Positions 1-9,394 of a stretch of 64,000 nucleotides of DNA are shown here, one piece after another. Position numbers and translations under genes: made by a program. The first letter of the stretch is position 1. Every line of letters starts with the position of its first letter. Origin of the DNA: Candidatus Carbonibacillus altaicus (GTDB lineage: Bacteria; Bacillota; Bacilli; Thermicanales; DSM-22653); assembly GCA_003050645.1 (NCBI GenBank), contig PEBX01000002.1, forward strand, positions 33,966-97,965, read 5' to 3'. The notes under the pieces are model-generated. The model did no database searches. It had not been told where the DNA came from and worked only from the letters and a program-made list of their open reading frames with translations.

Positions 1-752
1 GTGCTGTTCATGCCGTGTGCGCCTCTAAAGCTGAGACCTCCGACGTAAACGCGGGGCTTGCTCGCCTCAGAGATAGTTTGGGTGCGCGCATCGAGATCCT
101 TGATCGTCGTTTCGATCCAGGCGATGAGCGTCTCGGCGCGTTTTTCTCGGTCGATGAGCTGCCCGATGAGCCGAAGCGCATCGTATAGCGTGTCATCGAA
201 GCTTCCCAGCGCTTCGTATCCAATCGTGACGACCGGCGTGCCTGTTTTTTGCTGGAGGGCGTCGGCTTGGGCGACATCGAGATTGGCGATGATGACATCC
301 GGCTCTACGGCGACGATCTGTTCTGCATCAGGCTTGGGATCTGGGCCGCCTTGTCCGATGATCGGGAGTTCGCCCCATTGCTCGAGGTAGGAAAGCTGGT
401 AAGGCTTCGCTGGATTTGGCGTGCGCTCGATTCGCTCGATGCCGACGAGGTGATCGACACCATCAAGATAGACGATGAGCCTTAAGGCCCCGCCTCCGAC
501 GGCGACGATGCGCTTCGCCGGCACCGGCACCTGAACGCTTCGTCCGTGGATGTCGGTGACGGTCACGGTCTCTCCTCGACCGACGGTCTCCGCCGTCCCC
601 GACTTGGCGTCCGGCGTTTGCGCCCCCTTGCTGCACGACACGAGCAAACCAAGGACAATCGCGAAAAACACGAGAAAGCCGTGTTTTAGCAATGTGCGCG
701 CGCGTTCGCGCATGCGCTTAAAACGTTCAAATGAACGAAAATCAGTACGCAT
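1..752 (-). CDS. Iron-siderophore type ABC transporter substrate-binding lipoprotein, 3' part outside window
   Basis: Extracellular substrate-binding protein of a FecB/BtuF-type importer. The start ATG is at 752-750, preceded by GGGAGG about 12 bases upstream. 250 codons are visible and the frame is still open at base 1. The N-terminus has a hydrophobic segment followed by LLVSC (about residue 38), a lipobox, so the protein should be lipid-anchored outside the membrane. After it come the family-typical segments VTVTDIHGR, PAKRIVAVGGGALRLIVYL and EPDVIIANLD, matching the periplasmic_binding_2 (COG0614) fold. It is the last visible gene of a minus-strand operon with ATPase, permease and methyltransferase genes upstream. 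The substrate (ferric chelate, cobamide or another metal complex) cannot be told from sequence. Confidence 0.88.
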   Translation of the reverse strand, partial: MRTDFRSFERFKRMRERARTLLKHGFLVFFAIVLGLLVSCSKGAQTPDAKSGTAETVGRGETVTVTDIHGRSVQVPVPAKRIVAVGGGALRLIVYLDGVDHLVGIERIERTPNPAKPYQLSYLEQWGELPIIGQGGPDPKPDAEQIVAVEPDVIIANLDVAQADALQQKTGTPVVTIGYEALGSFDDTLYDALRLIGQLIDREKRAETLIAWIETTIKDLDARTQTISEASKPRVYVGGLSFRGAHGMNS

Positions 753-799
753 CGGAAAAACCTCCCGACGGGTGTTTTTAATGATGAGGGAAGCGCGCA

Positions 800-1612
800 T
801 CAGAGTGAATGCCTTAACTTCATCTCTTGCTCCTGGAGGCGTTCCTCCTGGAGGCGTTCCTCCATTGGGATGATGACAGTATGGTGACCGAAACGGTGAA
901 CGGCGACGGGGACGCCGTAGACCTGCTCGATCGTCTCCGGTGTCATGATCTCCCGACCGCCGGCGGCAAAGATCGTCCGATCTTTGAGGAATAAAAACCG
1001 GTCAGCATAACGCATGGCGAGGTTCAATTCGTGAAGGACCACAATGCCGACCATCGCATGCGAGCGGACGAGATCGCGGACGAGCGCGAGCACTTCAAGT
1101 TGATTGCGCAAGTCGAGGTTGTTCGTCGGCTCGTCCAATAAAAGCACATCGGGCTCTTGGGCTAGAGCCCGGGCGATGGCCACTTTCTGCAATTCCCCGC
1201 CGGATAGCTCGGTGAGCGGGCGAAGGCTGTAAGGCGCTAAGCGGAGTTGGTGTAAAATGCGCTCGACGATTTCATTATCCCTCCGACCGGTGTCCCAGTG
1301 AATGTGCGGAATACGCCCCAGGAGGACAGCGTCGAACACGGTCATGGACGACTTTTCGTGCCGTTGCGCGACGTAGGCCACCTTCTGAGCGATTTCCCTG
1401 CGTTTCATCGACTGGAGGGCGCGTCCGTCGATGCGCACCGTTCCTCGATGCGGGATCAAAATCCGATTGATCAGCTTCAGCAAGGTCGATTTGCCGGCGC
1501 CGTTGTTGCCGAGAATGGCTAGAAGTTCTCCGCGGTTTAAAGAAAAATGGACGTTTTCTAGCACCGGCGTGCTTCGATAGCAAAACGACACGTCTTCGAC
1601 CTGGATAATCAT
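800..1612 (-). CDS. ABC transporter ATP-binding protein, FecE/BtuD type
   Basis: Cytoplasmic ATPase that energises the importer encoded around it. 270 residues. Walker A GNNGAGKST lies near residue 36, the ABC signature LSGGELQK near 138, and Walker B with DEPTNNLD near 160, all intact. The start ATG is preceded by AAGGGGA. The C-terminus carries an odd tandem, EERLQEERLQEQ, encoded by two perfect 15-bp direct repeats at 831-860; it looks like a recent slippage expansion of a tail outside the catalytic core. It lies between the permease and the binding-protein gene, a standard order for FecCD/FecE systems. Confidence 0.92.
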   Translation of the reverse strand: MIIQVEDVSFCYRSTPVLENVHFSLNRGELLAILGNNGAGKSTLLKLINRILIPHRGTVRIDGRALQSMKRREIAQKVAYVAQRHEKSSMTVFDAVLLGRIPHIHWDTGRRDNEIVERILHQLRLAPYSLRPLTELSGGELQKVAIARALAQEPDVLLLDEPTNNLDLRNQLEVLALVRDLVRSHAMVGIVVLHELNLAMRYADRFLFLKDRTIFAAGGREIMTPETIEQVYGVPVAVHRFGHHTVIIPMEERLQEERLQEQEMKLRHSL

Positions 1613-1682
1613 CGTTCATCCCCTTTTTCCGGCTTCGTTCGACGCTTATTCATTTTTGAATGCACTTTCCCCGTAAGGTCTT

Positions 1683-2744
1683 TCAACGCCGGCCGTCTCG
1701 GGCTAGAATGGACAAGAACACCGGCGCGCCCAGAACAGATGTCACGATGCCGACAGGCAGGATGACGGGTGCCACGATCACCCGTCCGATCGTATCGGAT
1801 GCCAGCAAAAGCAACCCGCCCATGGCGGCCGACGCCGGGAGCAAGGTGCGGTGGTCGCTGCCGATGACCCGTCGCATGATGTGGGGCCCGACCAGGCCGA
1901 TAAAACCGATGACGCCGAGGAAGGAGACGATGACGGCGACGACAAACGCCGCCCAGAACAGGCTTCCGAGCCGCACACTTTCGACGCTTATGCCCAGTCC
2001 CTTGGCCGTCTCCTCTCCGCTGTCGAAGGCGTTGTAATGCCATCGGTGGAACAGGAAGAAGATCGAGGCGAGGACGACGGCAACGGCCATGATAGCAAGT
2101 TCGTTCCACGTTGCGCGGCCGAGGTCGCCGAAGGTCCAGAAGACGATCGAGGCGACAGTCACATCGTCAGCAAAGTACTGAATGAGCATCACTCCGGCCT
2201 GAAAGAGGCTGCTTAAAGCAACACCGGAGAGAACAAGGGCCTCCGGGGTGGCGCGAAAGAGGCGGGCGAGGGCGATGACGAGGAGCGTCGTCGAAAGCGC
2301 GCCAGCGAAAGCAAAGAGGACGACGATGTACGTTCGATTGATGAAGATGTGCTCAACGTTCAGCGCGCTACCCGCCTTGAAAAAGAAGATGGCGACAGCG
2401 GCACCGAACGCAGCGCCTTGGGAGATACCCAAGGTAAACGGGGTGGCAAGTGGGTTGCGCAGGGCGCTCTGGGTAACCGCCCCAGCGATGGACAAGCCGA
2501 TCCCGGCGACGATCGCCGCGAGGATGCGCGGCAGGCGGATGCTCCAGAGAATCGTCTGAGCCCGCGCATCGCCTTGTCCCATCAAAGCGTACATGACGTC
2601 CGGGATCGTCAGACCCGCCGAGCCGGCAACCATTGCATACAAAGCCCATGCCGCGGTCAGCAGGACGACGACGCCGATTGCGCGCCACTTCCGGCGTACA
2701 TACCCTTGATAGCGCCTACGGTTCGAGGATGAGTCGGTGACCAT
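1683..2744 (-). CDS. ABC transporter permease, FecCD (BtuC) family
   Basis: Integral membrane permease of the iron-siderophore/cobamide importer class. 353 residues with about ten hydrophobic segments. FecCD hallmarks are visible: NPLATPFTLGISQGAAFGAA near residue 95, the coupling region YNAFDSGEETAKGLGI, and GFIGLVGPHIMRR near 290. The start ATG lies 3 bases after the methyltransferase stop and has GAGAGGA upstream, so the two are probably co-transcribed and coupled. Length is normal for the family and nothing is missing. Confidence 0.93.
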   Translation of the reverse strand: MVTDSSSNRRRYQGYVRRKWRAIGVVVLLTAAWALYAMVAGSAGLTIPDVMYALMGQGDARAQTILWSIRLPRILAAIVAGIGLSIAGAVTQSALRNPLATPFTLGISQGAAFGAAVAIFFFKAGSALNVEHIFINRTYIVVLFAFAGALSTTLLVIALARLFRATPEALVLSGVALSSLFQAGVMLIQYFADDVTVASIVFWTFGDLGRATWNELAIMAVAVVLASIFFLFHRWHYNAFDSGEETAKGLGISVESVRLGSLFWAAFVVAVIVSFLGVIGFIGLVGPHIMRRVIGSDHRTLLPASAAMGGLLLLASDTIGRVIVAPVILPVGIVTSVLGAPVFLSILARDGRR

Positions 2745-2747
2745 GCT

Positions 2748-3737
2748 TCAACGTCCTCTCTGCGCCCCATTCGAGCGTTCGGTGTCGGTAGCCTCCTCTT
2801 TGCCTGTACGAGGTATCGCACCGGCCATCGCTTCGGCGATGGGGCGTCCGGCGGTCGCTGAACGGTCTTTGACCGGCCAGTAGAGCCAGGCGATTTTGAC
2901 TTCGACCGTTTGACGGATGACGTTGCTTGCTTGTTCCTCGGCGATCGCGCGCACGGTCTTTTCGACCGTTTCGTCCAGGCGGGCTTCGTCCACCAGCTGA
3001 AGGCGCATGAAATGCCGGAAATGTTCGATCGCCTCGTCCACGGTGAACGATTGCTCCCAGCGCTCATCGATGTAGCGGATCGACGGAAAATAGCCGTTCA
3101 GCCACAAAAGATTGAATGCGGCATAAATGCGATTCATCGGCCGCGTGCCCGAAGACAGGCCGAGCCGCGCGCGTATGCGCCGGACGAACGGATCCCGACG
3201 GTCAATGAAACTGCTTAAAAAACATCCGCCACGGCATACCCGAAGCATTTTATACAGTGCTTCCGCGTTGCGGATAGCGGGCGTCATCGAAGCAAAAACG
3301 AGATCGAACGCCTGCTCCCATCCTTGTGCAGCGACGTCGAGCTCCTCCCAAACGGCCGTCTGGAACGCCGTCCGTTCGGAGATCCCGTAGTGCGCGGCAT
3401 TGTCCTTAGCGCGGGCGATCATCTCTGGGGCGATGTCGATGCCGGTGACGTGGTGACCGAGCTTGGCGAAGGGGATGGCGTACGTCCCGGGACCGCAGCC
3501 GATGTCCAGGATGTGCGACGCCTCATGCAGCGCGCCGAGTTCTTTCAGCCACGCATACAGTTCCTCAAAGCGGCGGCGATGTCGGGAATCGATCAAGTGG
3601 TCGCTGAACGATTGTGCCCGCCGGTTCCAAAACGCTTGCTGCGCTTCATAGCGTGGCCCGTGGTCGTCCCACAGTTCTGTGAATATCGATAGTAGGGAGT
3701 GACGAGCATCATCATCCATTAAGCTCATTCCTTTCAT
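2748..3737 (-). CDS. Class I SAM-dependent methyltransferase in the metal-ABC operon
   Basis: Probable small-molecule methyltransferase. The SAM-binding motif I reads ILDIGCGPGTYAIPFA (about residues 96-111), followed by GIDIAPEMI; this is the Rossmann methyltransferase pattern. The start at 3737 overlaps the stop of the upstream ABC-ATPase remnant as ATGA, which is why it is chosen over the in-frame ATG codons at 3728 and 3719. The gene is tightly linked to the FecCD permease. A role in modifying an imported or exported metal ligand, or a cobamide, is inference only. The C-terminal 130 residues match nothing I recognise. Confidence 0.8.
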   Translation of the reverse strand: MKGMSLMDDDARHSLLSIFTELWDDHGPRYEAQQAFWNRRAQSFSDHLIDSRHRRRFEELYAWLKELGALHEASHILDIGCGPGTYAIPFAKLGHHVTGIDIAPEMIARAKDNAAHYGISERTAFQTAVWEELDVAAQGWEQAFDLVFASMTPAIRNAEALYKMLRVCRGGCFLSSFIDRRDPFVRRIRARLGLSSGTRPMNRIYAAFNLLWLNGYFPSIRYIDERWEQSFTVDEAIEHFRHFMRLQLVDEARLDETVEKTVRAIAEEQASNVIRQTVEVKIAWLYWPVKDRSATAGRPIAEAMAGAIPRTGKEEATDTERSNGAQRGR

Positions 3738-4066
3738 TCCCCTCTCTCTTCCGGCTTTCCTTCCGGCTTTCGCGCCGATACGGCTTTTTTGTATGGCCGA
3801 GGATCCGCTTTGTGATGGCTTTCGCCCGTGACGGCCCGCGCCTCGTGGTTTTGGTCGATCAGCGCATCGATGATCCCCCCGGCGTTCATGCGACGAACAA
3901 GCGGCAGTCAGACCGTTTCTTCAGATTGGCGGATCAGGGTTTCCCAGTCGATGAGGCGGTCGCTCACGCGGCGGATCAGGTGCAGGTCGTGGCTGATCAC
4001 GAGAAGCCCCAGGCACCGTTCGCGAACGATCGCCAGCACGGCGTGAAAGAGCTGTGTTCCGATATG
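3734..4066 (-). pseudogene. Remnant of an oligopeptide/nickel-type ABC transporter ATPase with an in-frame stop
   Basis: Only the C-terminal end of an ATP-binding subunit survives. The peptide contains LGLLVISHDLHLIRRVSDRL, the H-loop region of Dpp/Opp/Nik-type ATPases. The same frame is broken by TGA at 3910-3908, continues with LVRRMNAGGIIDALIDQ, and ends at a TGA that overlaps the methyltransferase ATG. Walker A, the signature motif and Walker B are absent, so the gene is both 5'-truncated and interrupted. The ATGA overlap suggests it once belonged to the same operon. The 5' boundary near 4066 is approximate. Confidence 0.65.
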
Positions 4067-4371
4067 TAACACAATGATGTTACGTTTATTCAAATGTATA
4101 GCACGATAGAGTGTAGTGTCAAGTTCGAGGTCGTAGTCCCTGGACCATACTATAACAGCTTTTCGAATCGAACTTCGGTGTTGTGTCTGAAAGGAGCAAT
4201 TTTTAAGGAGCAGCATGAAGTGTGGCTGATGGCGCGGTGGACAATATAGAGCCTTAGGACCTATCTTTTATCTGCCGTCGCACGTATGAGGCACTTGCCT
4301 TGTTCCTTTGCCGTGGCGTCCAGTTCTCCTCGGACATACTGTATTTGCAGGCGGCGAAAGGAGGTGACATC

Positions 4372-4926
4372 ATGCGTTGCTATAAACAGTCTTATGTTCC
4401 AACCAAGAAAAGCAGGGGACCGAAGATCATCATCCGTCCCACATGTCGGCCGACGGTGATCTGCCAGTGTCCGCAGCCGACGGAACCCCCGCCGCCGGGA
4501 AACGGTGGCGGAACGCCTACCACCCTTGGATTTCTCAGCAGCTCCAACGTCGGCGGACTCGTCAACATCGGCGTCAACGAGCCAGTGTCTTTCAACACGC
4601 CTGGGGTCCAGGTCGGTGACGACATCGTCGCCTTGAACACCACGACATTTTCGATTCAGCGCCCCGGCTTCTACGTCGTACAATTTTATCTGTACACCGT
4701 TGCCGCCACCTTGCTCGGCACGGTCAATGTCCAGTTCAGCGGGACCGGCGTGCCGAATCCGAACGACGTCCCCTTCAGCCTTCTTCTGGCCGGTGTCAAC
4801 TTAAGCGGTGCGGTCGCCTTTGAGGCAAAGACCCCGGGAACACTGCAACTTATACAGTCTGGCCTCGGGCTGAGCCTGAGCACGAGCGGCACAAACGCCG
4901 TCATCCTCATTCGTCGGATCGCCTGA
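4372..4926 (+). CDS. BclA C-terminal/C1q-like spore-surface protein
   Basis: Predicted 184-residue surface protein resembling the C-terminal trimerisation domain of exosporium proteins (BclA_C, TNF/C1q-like jelly roll). The start ATG is chosen because AAAGGAGGTGA ends five bases before it. The N-terminus is basic and Cys/Pro-rich with a short proline-glycine linker (EPPPPGNGGG). It is followed by a beta-rich domain (GFLSSSNVGGLVNIGV, PFNTPGVQVGDD-like and FSIQRPGFYVVQFYLY segments). The collagen-like GXX repeats of true BclA are missing. CATACTGTA at 4335-4343 resembles a sporulation sigma-E/K -10 element (CATAnnnTA), which would fit mother-cell expression, but no -35 is evident. The family call is from fold-typical patterns. 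Confidence 0.6.
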   Translation: MRCYKQSYVPTKKSRGPKIIIRPTCRPTVICQCPQPTEPPPPGNGGGTPTTLGFLSSSNVGGLVNIGVNEPVSFNTPGVQVGDDIVALNTTTFSIQRPGFYVVQFYLYTVAATLLGTVNVQFSGTGVPNPNDVPFSLLLAGVNLSGAVAFEAKTPGTLQLIQSGLGLSLSTSGTNAVILIRRIA

Positions 4927-5434
4927 GCTTTCGACCGGGACGCTGTTTTTACGATCTGAGTCAACCTGATGTTAGCCGCCAAGCCGCCTGGGCGATCGCC
5001 TGGGTGGCCTTTTTCGGCTTGTCGGTTTGGGCGTCCACCGAGATGAACAACATGCCGCAGGCACTGTGCCGCATGACGCCTTCCACGTTCTCTGGCGTGA
5101 TGCCGCCTATGGTCACGATCGGAAGCGCGATGTCCGCCTTTCGGAGGCGCGTCACGAGCTACGGCTGACGAGTACGCGGTGTGCTGGACGCTGTCCGAGA
5201 TAGTATGGTGTAAGGCCGAAGCCGCTAAGATTTGAGCGGGCTCCTCCTTTTGGCCGTCGCCGTGCTCTCCGCCCTTGACGACCATCATCAGATTGACGAC
5301 GCGCCGTTCAATCCGCTGTTTTTGGACTCGATCGGTACCGGCCTTGATAATGGTGAAAGGGGATAGCTGCCGGTGACGTCCTGTGATTATCTGCGTTGCG
5401 CCCCTACGGCCTCGCACAGGCGATCGGACAAGGT
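4927..5434. other. Gap of about 500 bases with decayed coding sequence
   Basis: No intact gene is visible. The part nearest the spore-surface gene holds the ThiE-like remnant listed separately. From 5156 to 5434 the minus strand is open for about 80 codons in one frame, but the peptide is rich in Arg/His/Gln, matches no family I know, and has no ribosome-binding site. I read it as decayed DNA. The SNF2 helicase gene ends at 5435. Confidence 0.5.
4961..5155 (-). pseudogene. Remnant of thiamine-phosphate synthase (ThiE), C-terminal third
   Basis: The 64-codon peptide contains LPIVTIGGITPENVEGVM followed by SACGMLFISVDAQTDKP. ThiE/TenI proteins carry the same arrangement (P-VAIGGI-PENV at the phosphate-binding loop, then the last strand and helix). 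The N-terminal two thirds, with the pyrimidine and pyrophosphate sites, are absent, and no start with a ribosome-binding site is present. ThiE joins the thiazole and pyrimidine halves of thiamine, and nothing else for thiamine synthesis is nearby, so this is a stranded fragment. Confidence 0.6.
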
Positions 5435-8400
5435 TCAGCGCACCGCTTCGGCGTCGGCTTCGGTCAGGGACAACAGCGCCCGGACGTCCTCTTCCGTCAA
5501 GCGGAATGCGGACGGGTCTTGTTCACTCTCGATCACCCGGTCGAACAACGCCTGCTTTTTCATCTGCAGGGCGTACATTTGCTCTTCAATGGTTCCTTTG
5601 GCGATCAAGCGGAGCACGAGGACGGGATTTTTCTGCCCGATCCGATGCGCCCGGCCGATGGCCTGGGCGTCCACCGCTGGATTCCACCACAGGTCATACA
5701 GAATCACCGTGTCCGCTCCGGTGAGATTCAGCCCCGTCCCCCCGGCCCGCAGGGAAATGAGGAACACGCCCCGTTCACCGGCGTTGAATGCGTCGGCCAT
5801 GGCCAAACGATCTTTGGGTGGGGTGCGGCCGTCGAGATAAAAGGCCTCGATTCCTTCCTCGAACAAGCAAGCGCGAATGCGCTTTAGCATCTGGGTGAAC
5901 TGGGAGAAAACTAATGCCCGGCGCCCCGCCGCCCGGTAGTCCCGCAGCAACTCCAGAAGGGCTTCCAGTTTGGCGGAGTTTCCGGCGTACTCCGGCACCA
6001 CCAAAGCCGGGTCGGCGCAGACCTGGCGCAGCCGAGTGATTAGGGCGAGGATGGCGATGCGATTTTCCGTCAATCCGCCGTCCTGCATGAGCTGCTGGGC
6101 CTGAAGTTGGGTGTCGTTCAAGAAGGCCAGGTAGGCCGCCTTCTGCTTGTCGTCGAGCTCCACCCAGTAGATCATCTCCGTGCGCTCCGGGAGGTCTCTC
6201 AGGACATCTTCTTTTGTCCGCCGCAGAATAAAGGGGCGGACCCGGCGCCGGGCCTGTTCCGGCGTAAGATCTTTGAACCGCTGAAGGGGCGGGAAAAGTC
6301 CCGGCATCAAGGTGTGAATGATCGACCAGAGATCGTCCAGGGCATTTTCAATGGGCGTCCCGGTCAGGGCGAACCGCTTCGGGGCCTGGATCTGTTGGAC
6401 TGCCCGGAAAATCTGGGTGGTGTGGTTTTTGACGGTCTGGGCTTCGTCCAAAATCAAATGTTCAAAAGGGATGTCCGCATATTGGGCGATGTCTTGCCGG
6501 AGCAGCGGGTACGAGGTGACGACGATGTCCCAATCATGCATATTTTGCAGTTTCTGATTCCGGCTTTCGGGTGGCCCGTCCACCACAGTGACCCGCAGGG
6601 AGGGGGCGAAACGGCGAAATTCGGCCTCCCAGTTATACATCAGCGAAGCCGGCACCACGAGGAGGGAGGGTCGATCGGTGGGCGCCGTCTCTCGCTCGGA
6701 GAGCAAAAAGGCAATGGTTTGCACTGTTTTTCCCAGGCCCATTTCATCGGCGAGGATACCCCCGAGGGAGTATTGAGCGAGCGTCTTCATCCAGCGAAAA
6801 CCGGTAAGTTGATAGGGGCGCAAAGCGGTGCGTAGGCCCGCCGGCGGTGCGATTTCCAAGGCTTCCGGGTCACTTATGGACTCCACCAAAGTTCGAACGG
6901 CCGCGCTGTACCGGGCCACGCCCCGGGTGTCGTCGGCGTCCACGAGGAGTGCCGTCTTGTACAGAGGCACGCGAAATTCTTGGGTATCCCGGCCTTTCCG
7001 GGAAGAGGATCGCGCCTCTCCCAACACCGTTTGGAGCACCGATCGGGCCCTGCGGAAGGATTCATCTTCTAGGGAAAGAAAGGCACCGGATTCGAGGTGC
7101 ACGTAGCGCATACCCCGCAGCAGCGCTTGCCGAATCTGTTCGACCTCCGCCGGATCGACCCCGTGGACGTCAAAACGCACGGTGAGCCAGCCCCCGGACG
7201 GGTCGAGATCGAAGCGAATCTCCGGTTGTGGCTGAACGTCGGTGACGTAGGCGGAGGCACCATCGGACAGGTAGAGACTGACGTGGTCTAAGGCCGTCAA
7301 GGCGGGAACTGTTTCGTGAAAAAACCGATAAAGCGTTTCGTCCTCTTTTGGGACGGATAGTTTCGCCTGTCCTCCGGGACCCGGTTTGACGGTTACAGGG
7401 CTTTCGTTCAGGATCGAAATGACCTGCATTTCCCGATCCATGTCTCTGATGTAAATTTTATCCATAGACGGCGAGACGGAACGATCGGCCTCCTCATTGG
7501 AGGGTTTTGGCGTAGATCCGGTCACCGGGCGGAACACCGCATTTTCGTAATGAAAAGAGACGTCCAAGGACAGGGCGTCGGGTCCCTCGTCCACAAGCAC
7601 CTCGGTGCGCAGGGGGAATTTTGCAATCCGTTTCGATAAAGACGGTTGGACCCGAATTTTGCCGATTGTCTCCAGAGCCGGAACGGTCAAGGACAGGGCG
7701 GTGCCCACCAGATCCCTGGGGATGGAGAGATAGGGCTGGGGGCGCTCGTAAGAGCGAAAAAACCCGCCGGGCCTCGTTTCAGAGCGGAGCGCCTGCATGA
7801 AGCTGGAGACCAGATTGTCCTCCTGTTCGGACAGGCGATACAATGTTCCGTCCACCACCAGCCACCGATAAGCCGCCAAGTACTCAGCCCGGGCCAAGGG
7901 AGCGAGATCCAAGCGAATGCCTTCTTCCGTGGTTTTGTCGCCCGGAAGCAGGCGGAATTCCAATCCCGCACTCGGCAAGGGATCTTTGGCGACAAAAATG
8001 CGCGCCGGGGCGGCGTTGTCGAGGGTCATGAAGATCTGTCGACCGCGAAGTTCGTCAAGCAGCGCGTTCGCCGCCGCCGGGGGCAGCGCTATACGACGGT
8101 CGCCGAGTTTGCGTTCGTAAGAATAATAGCCATTCACCGAGCGATAAAAACTTTCTTCGGCCATCACTTGGCTGAGCACACGCATTGCCGCCAAATCCTC
8201 AGAGCCGATATCGTGCAACTCCGGCTGATACGAGAACCTCGGCGTCAGGGGGTGGGAGGTGCCGATCTGAACATCCCGGATAAAATCCCGGATATTCTTC
8301 ACCACAAAAGTGCGGTCTACCCCGGCTTTCAGCTCAAGGTTCACGTGGCCCTCGTGAACGAGAATATATTCGATAGAAAGGTGTGAGGTGACCTGCCGTC

Positions 8401-9004
8401 CCGGGGCGGGGACAGGCCCAGTCGATGTCCCGCTCGGTTGGTGTTCTAACTCCAGCAAATCTTCCAACCTTTGGATGAGGCCGGTCACTGCTGTACGGTT
8501 CTTCTGGAATTCCTCTTCCCGAGTCTGGTTGGCGCGGGTGGCTCGTGGTTTGCTGGCGCTCGTCGTATGGTCATCCCGGGGCTTTGGACCTACCGCCATG
8601 CCAGCCTCGTCCTCTGGGGCTGGAGTATTTTCCAAGACTGCGGAGGAGCGGTGACCTATACGTCGTTGGCCAGTCGGATCGACGTCGGGCTCCAGAAAGC
8701 CATGCTCAAGTAGATACAACAGTGCTGCCGCGATATGTTTGCACACACCCATGCGCCCAAACGCTGGGCAGGAACACGACAGGCGTTCCAGGTTGCCCTG
8801 ATGGTCTTCGAGAATGACCCGGTATTCCTTGCTTCCCAAGACGGAACATTCCCATCGCAGTCGACCGTTGGTCGTATGATCTCCTTCGGGCGGACTGGTG
8901 AGTTGCACGCGCCCTTGATTTGCGTAACGTTTTCCGCGATTAAAAGTGGCTCGGTCGCCGATCAATGCCAAAATCTCTCTCGATGTGGTCGGAAACGGCT
9001 GCAT
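5435..9004 (-). CDS. SNF2-family DNA helicase with N-terminal SWIM zinc finger
   Basis: Large 1189-residue ATP-dependent DNA translocase of the bacterial SNF2 group. The order is SWIM zinc finger (CSCPAFGRMGVCKH, about residues 76-89), a long SNF2-associated middle region, then the ATPase. Walker A is ADEMGLGKT near residue 755, the DEAQ box is near 856, and the C-terminal helicase half has VFSQFTQMLKR and the QAIGRAHRIGQ motif near 1120. All catalytic motifs are intact. The start ATG has GAGGGGA upstream. The gene stands alone between decayed sequences. Such proteins occur in many Bacilli; role unknown, presumably protein-DNA remodelling during transcription or repair. No restriction or other defence partner is adjacent. 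Confidence 0.93.
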   Translation of the reverse strand: MQPFPTTSREILALIGDRATFNRGKRYANQGRVQLTSPPEGDHTTNGRLRWECSVLGSKEYRVILEDHQGNLERLSCSCPAFGRMGVCKHIAAALLYLLEHGFLEPDVDPTGQRRIGHRSSAVLENTPAPEDEAGMAVGPKPRDDHTTSASKPRATRANQTREEEFQKNRTAVTGLIQRLEDLLELEHQPSGTSTGPVPAPGRQVTSHLSIEYILVHEGHVNLELKAGVDRTFVVKNIRDFIRDVQIGTSHPLTPRFSYQPELHDIGSEDLAAMRVLSQVMAEESFYRSVNGYYSYERKLGDRRIALPPAAANALLDELRGRQIFMTLDNAAPARIFVAKDPLPSAGLEFRLLPGDKTTEEGIRLDLAPLARAEYLAAYRWLVVDGTLYRLSEQEDNLVSSFMQALRSETRPGGFFRSYERPQPYLSIPRDLVGTALSLTVPALETIGKIRVQPSLSKRIAKFPLRTEVLVDEGPDALSLDVSFHYENAVFRPVTGSTPKPSNEEADRSVSPSMDKIYIRDMDREMQVISILNESPVTVKPGPGGQAKLSVPKEDETLYRFFHETVPALTALDHVSLYLSDGASAYVTDVQPQPEIRFDLDPSGGWLTVRFDVHGVDPAEVEQIRQALLRGMRYVHLESGAFLSLEDESFRRARSVLQTVLGEARSSSRKGRDTQEFRVPLYKTALLVDADDTRGVARYSAAVRTLVESISDPEALEIAPPAGLRTALRPYQLTGFRWMKTLAQYSLGGILADEMGLGKTVQTIAFLLSERETAPTDRPSLLVVPASLMYNWEAEFRRFAPSLRVTVVDGPPESRNQKLQNMHDWDIVVTSYPLLRQDIAQYADIPFEHLILDEAQTVKNHTTQIFRAVQQIQAPKRFALTGTPIENALDDLWSIIHTLMPGLFPPLQRFKDLTPEQARRRVRPFILRRTKEDVLRDLPERTEMIYWVELDDKQKAAYLAFLNDTQLQAQQLMQDGGLTENRIAILALITRLRQVCADPALVVPEYAGNSAKLEALLELLRDYRAAGRRALVFSQFTQMLKRIRACLFEEGIEAFYLDGRTPPKDRLAMADAFNAGERGVFLISLRAGGTGLNLTGADTVILYDLWWNPAVDAQAIGRAHRIGQKNPVLVLRLIAKGTIEEQMYALQMKKQALFDRVIESEQDPSAFRLTEEDVRALLSLTEADAEAVR

Positions 9005-9359
9005 GTGTATCCCCTCGGACGGTCAAAGATTCTCATATTCTTAAACATCTTCTTAAATTATATACCACCTGGCGAAGGGCTTGGGAAGCGTAAAGAAAAA
9101 TTACGAACGTCCGGCCACCGTTTTAGGCCTGTTGGATCGGATCCCAGACGGAATCGAAGATCGGGGCGTAGGGCAGGTTTAGTTTATCATTAGCCTATTC
9201 AGAATACGTCACCCGTCCCATGCGGAACTGGGCCGGGGTGAATCCGATCCGGAGTTCACGGGACGGCAAGGCTTCGGTCATGATCCGTTTAACGTTTTCA
9301 ACGATCAATCCGCTTTACGGGCTTTAATCAACAAGAAATGGGGGGTGGTCATCAAACGT

Positions 9360-9388
9360 TTGACAGCGCTCGTTTTTCATGGTACACT
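9360..9388 (+). promoter_or_regulatory. Sigma-A promoter for rplU-prp-rpmA
   Basis: TTGACA at 9360-9365, a 17-base spacer, and TACACT at 9383-9388. The -35 is perfect and the -10 matches at four of six positions. Transcription would start near 9395 and give a leader of about 160 bases. Confidence 0.8.
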
Positions 9389-9394
9389 GCATAC

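Noticed and set aside
3908..3910. In-frame TGA in the ABC-ATPase remnant read as selenocysteine
   Set aside because: No SECIS-like structure was noted, the conserved position is not a known selenocysteine site, and the gene is 5'-truncated anyway.
5396..8386. Long plus-strand frames opposite the SNF2 helicase
   Set aside because: They are antisense shadows of a complete helicase gene and lack family patterns.
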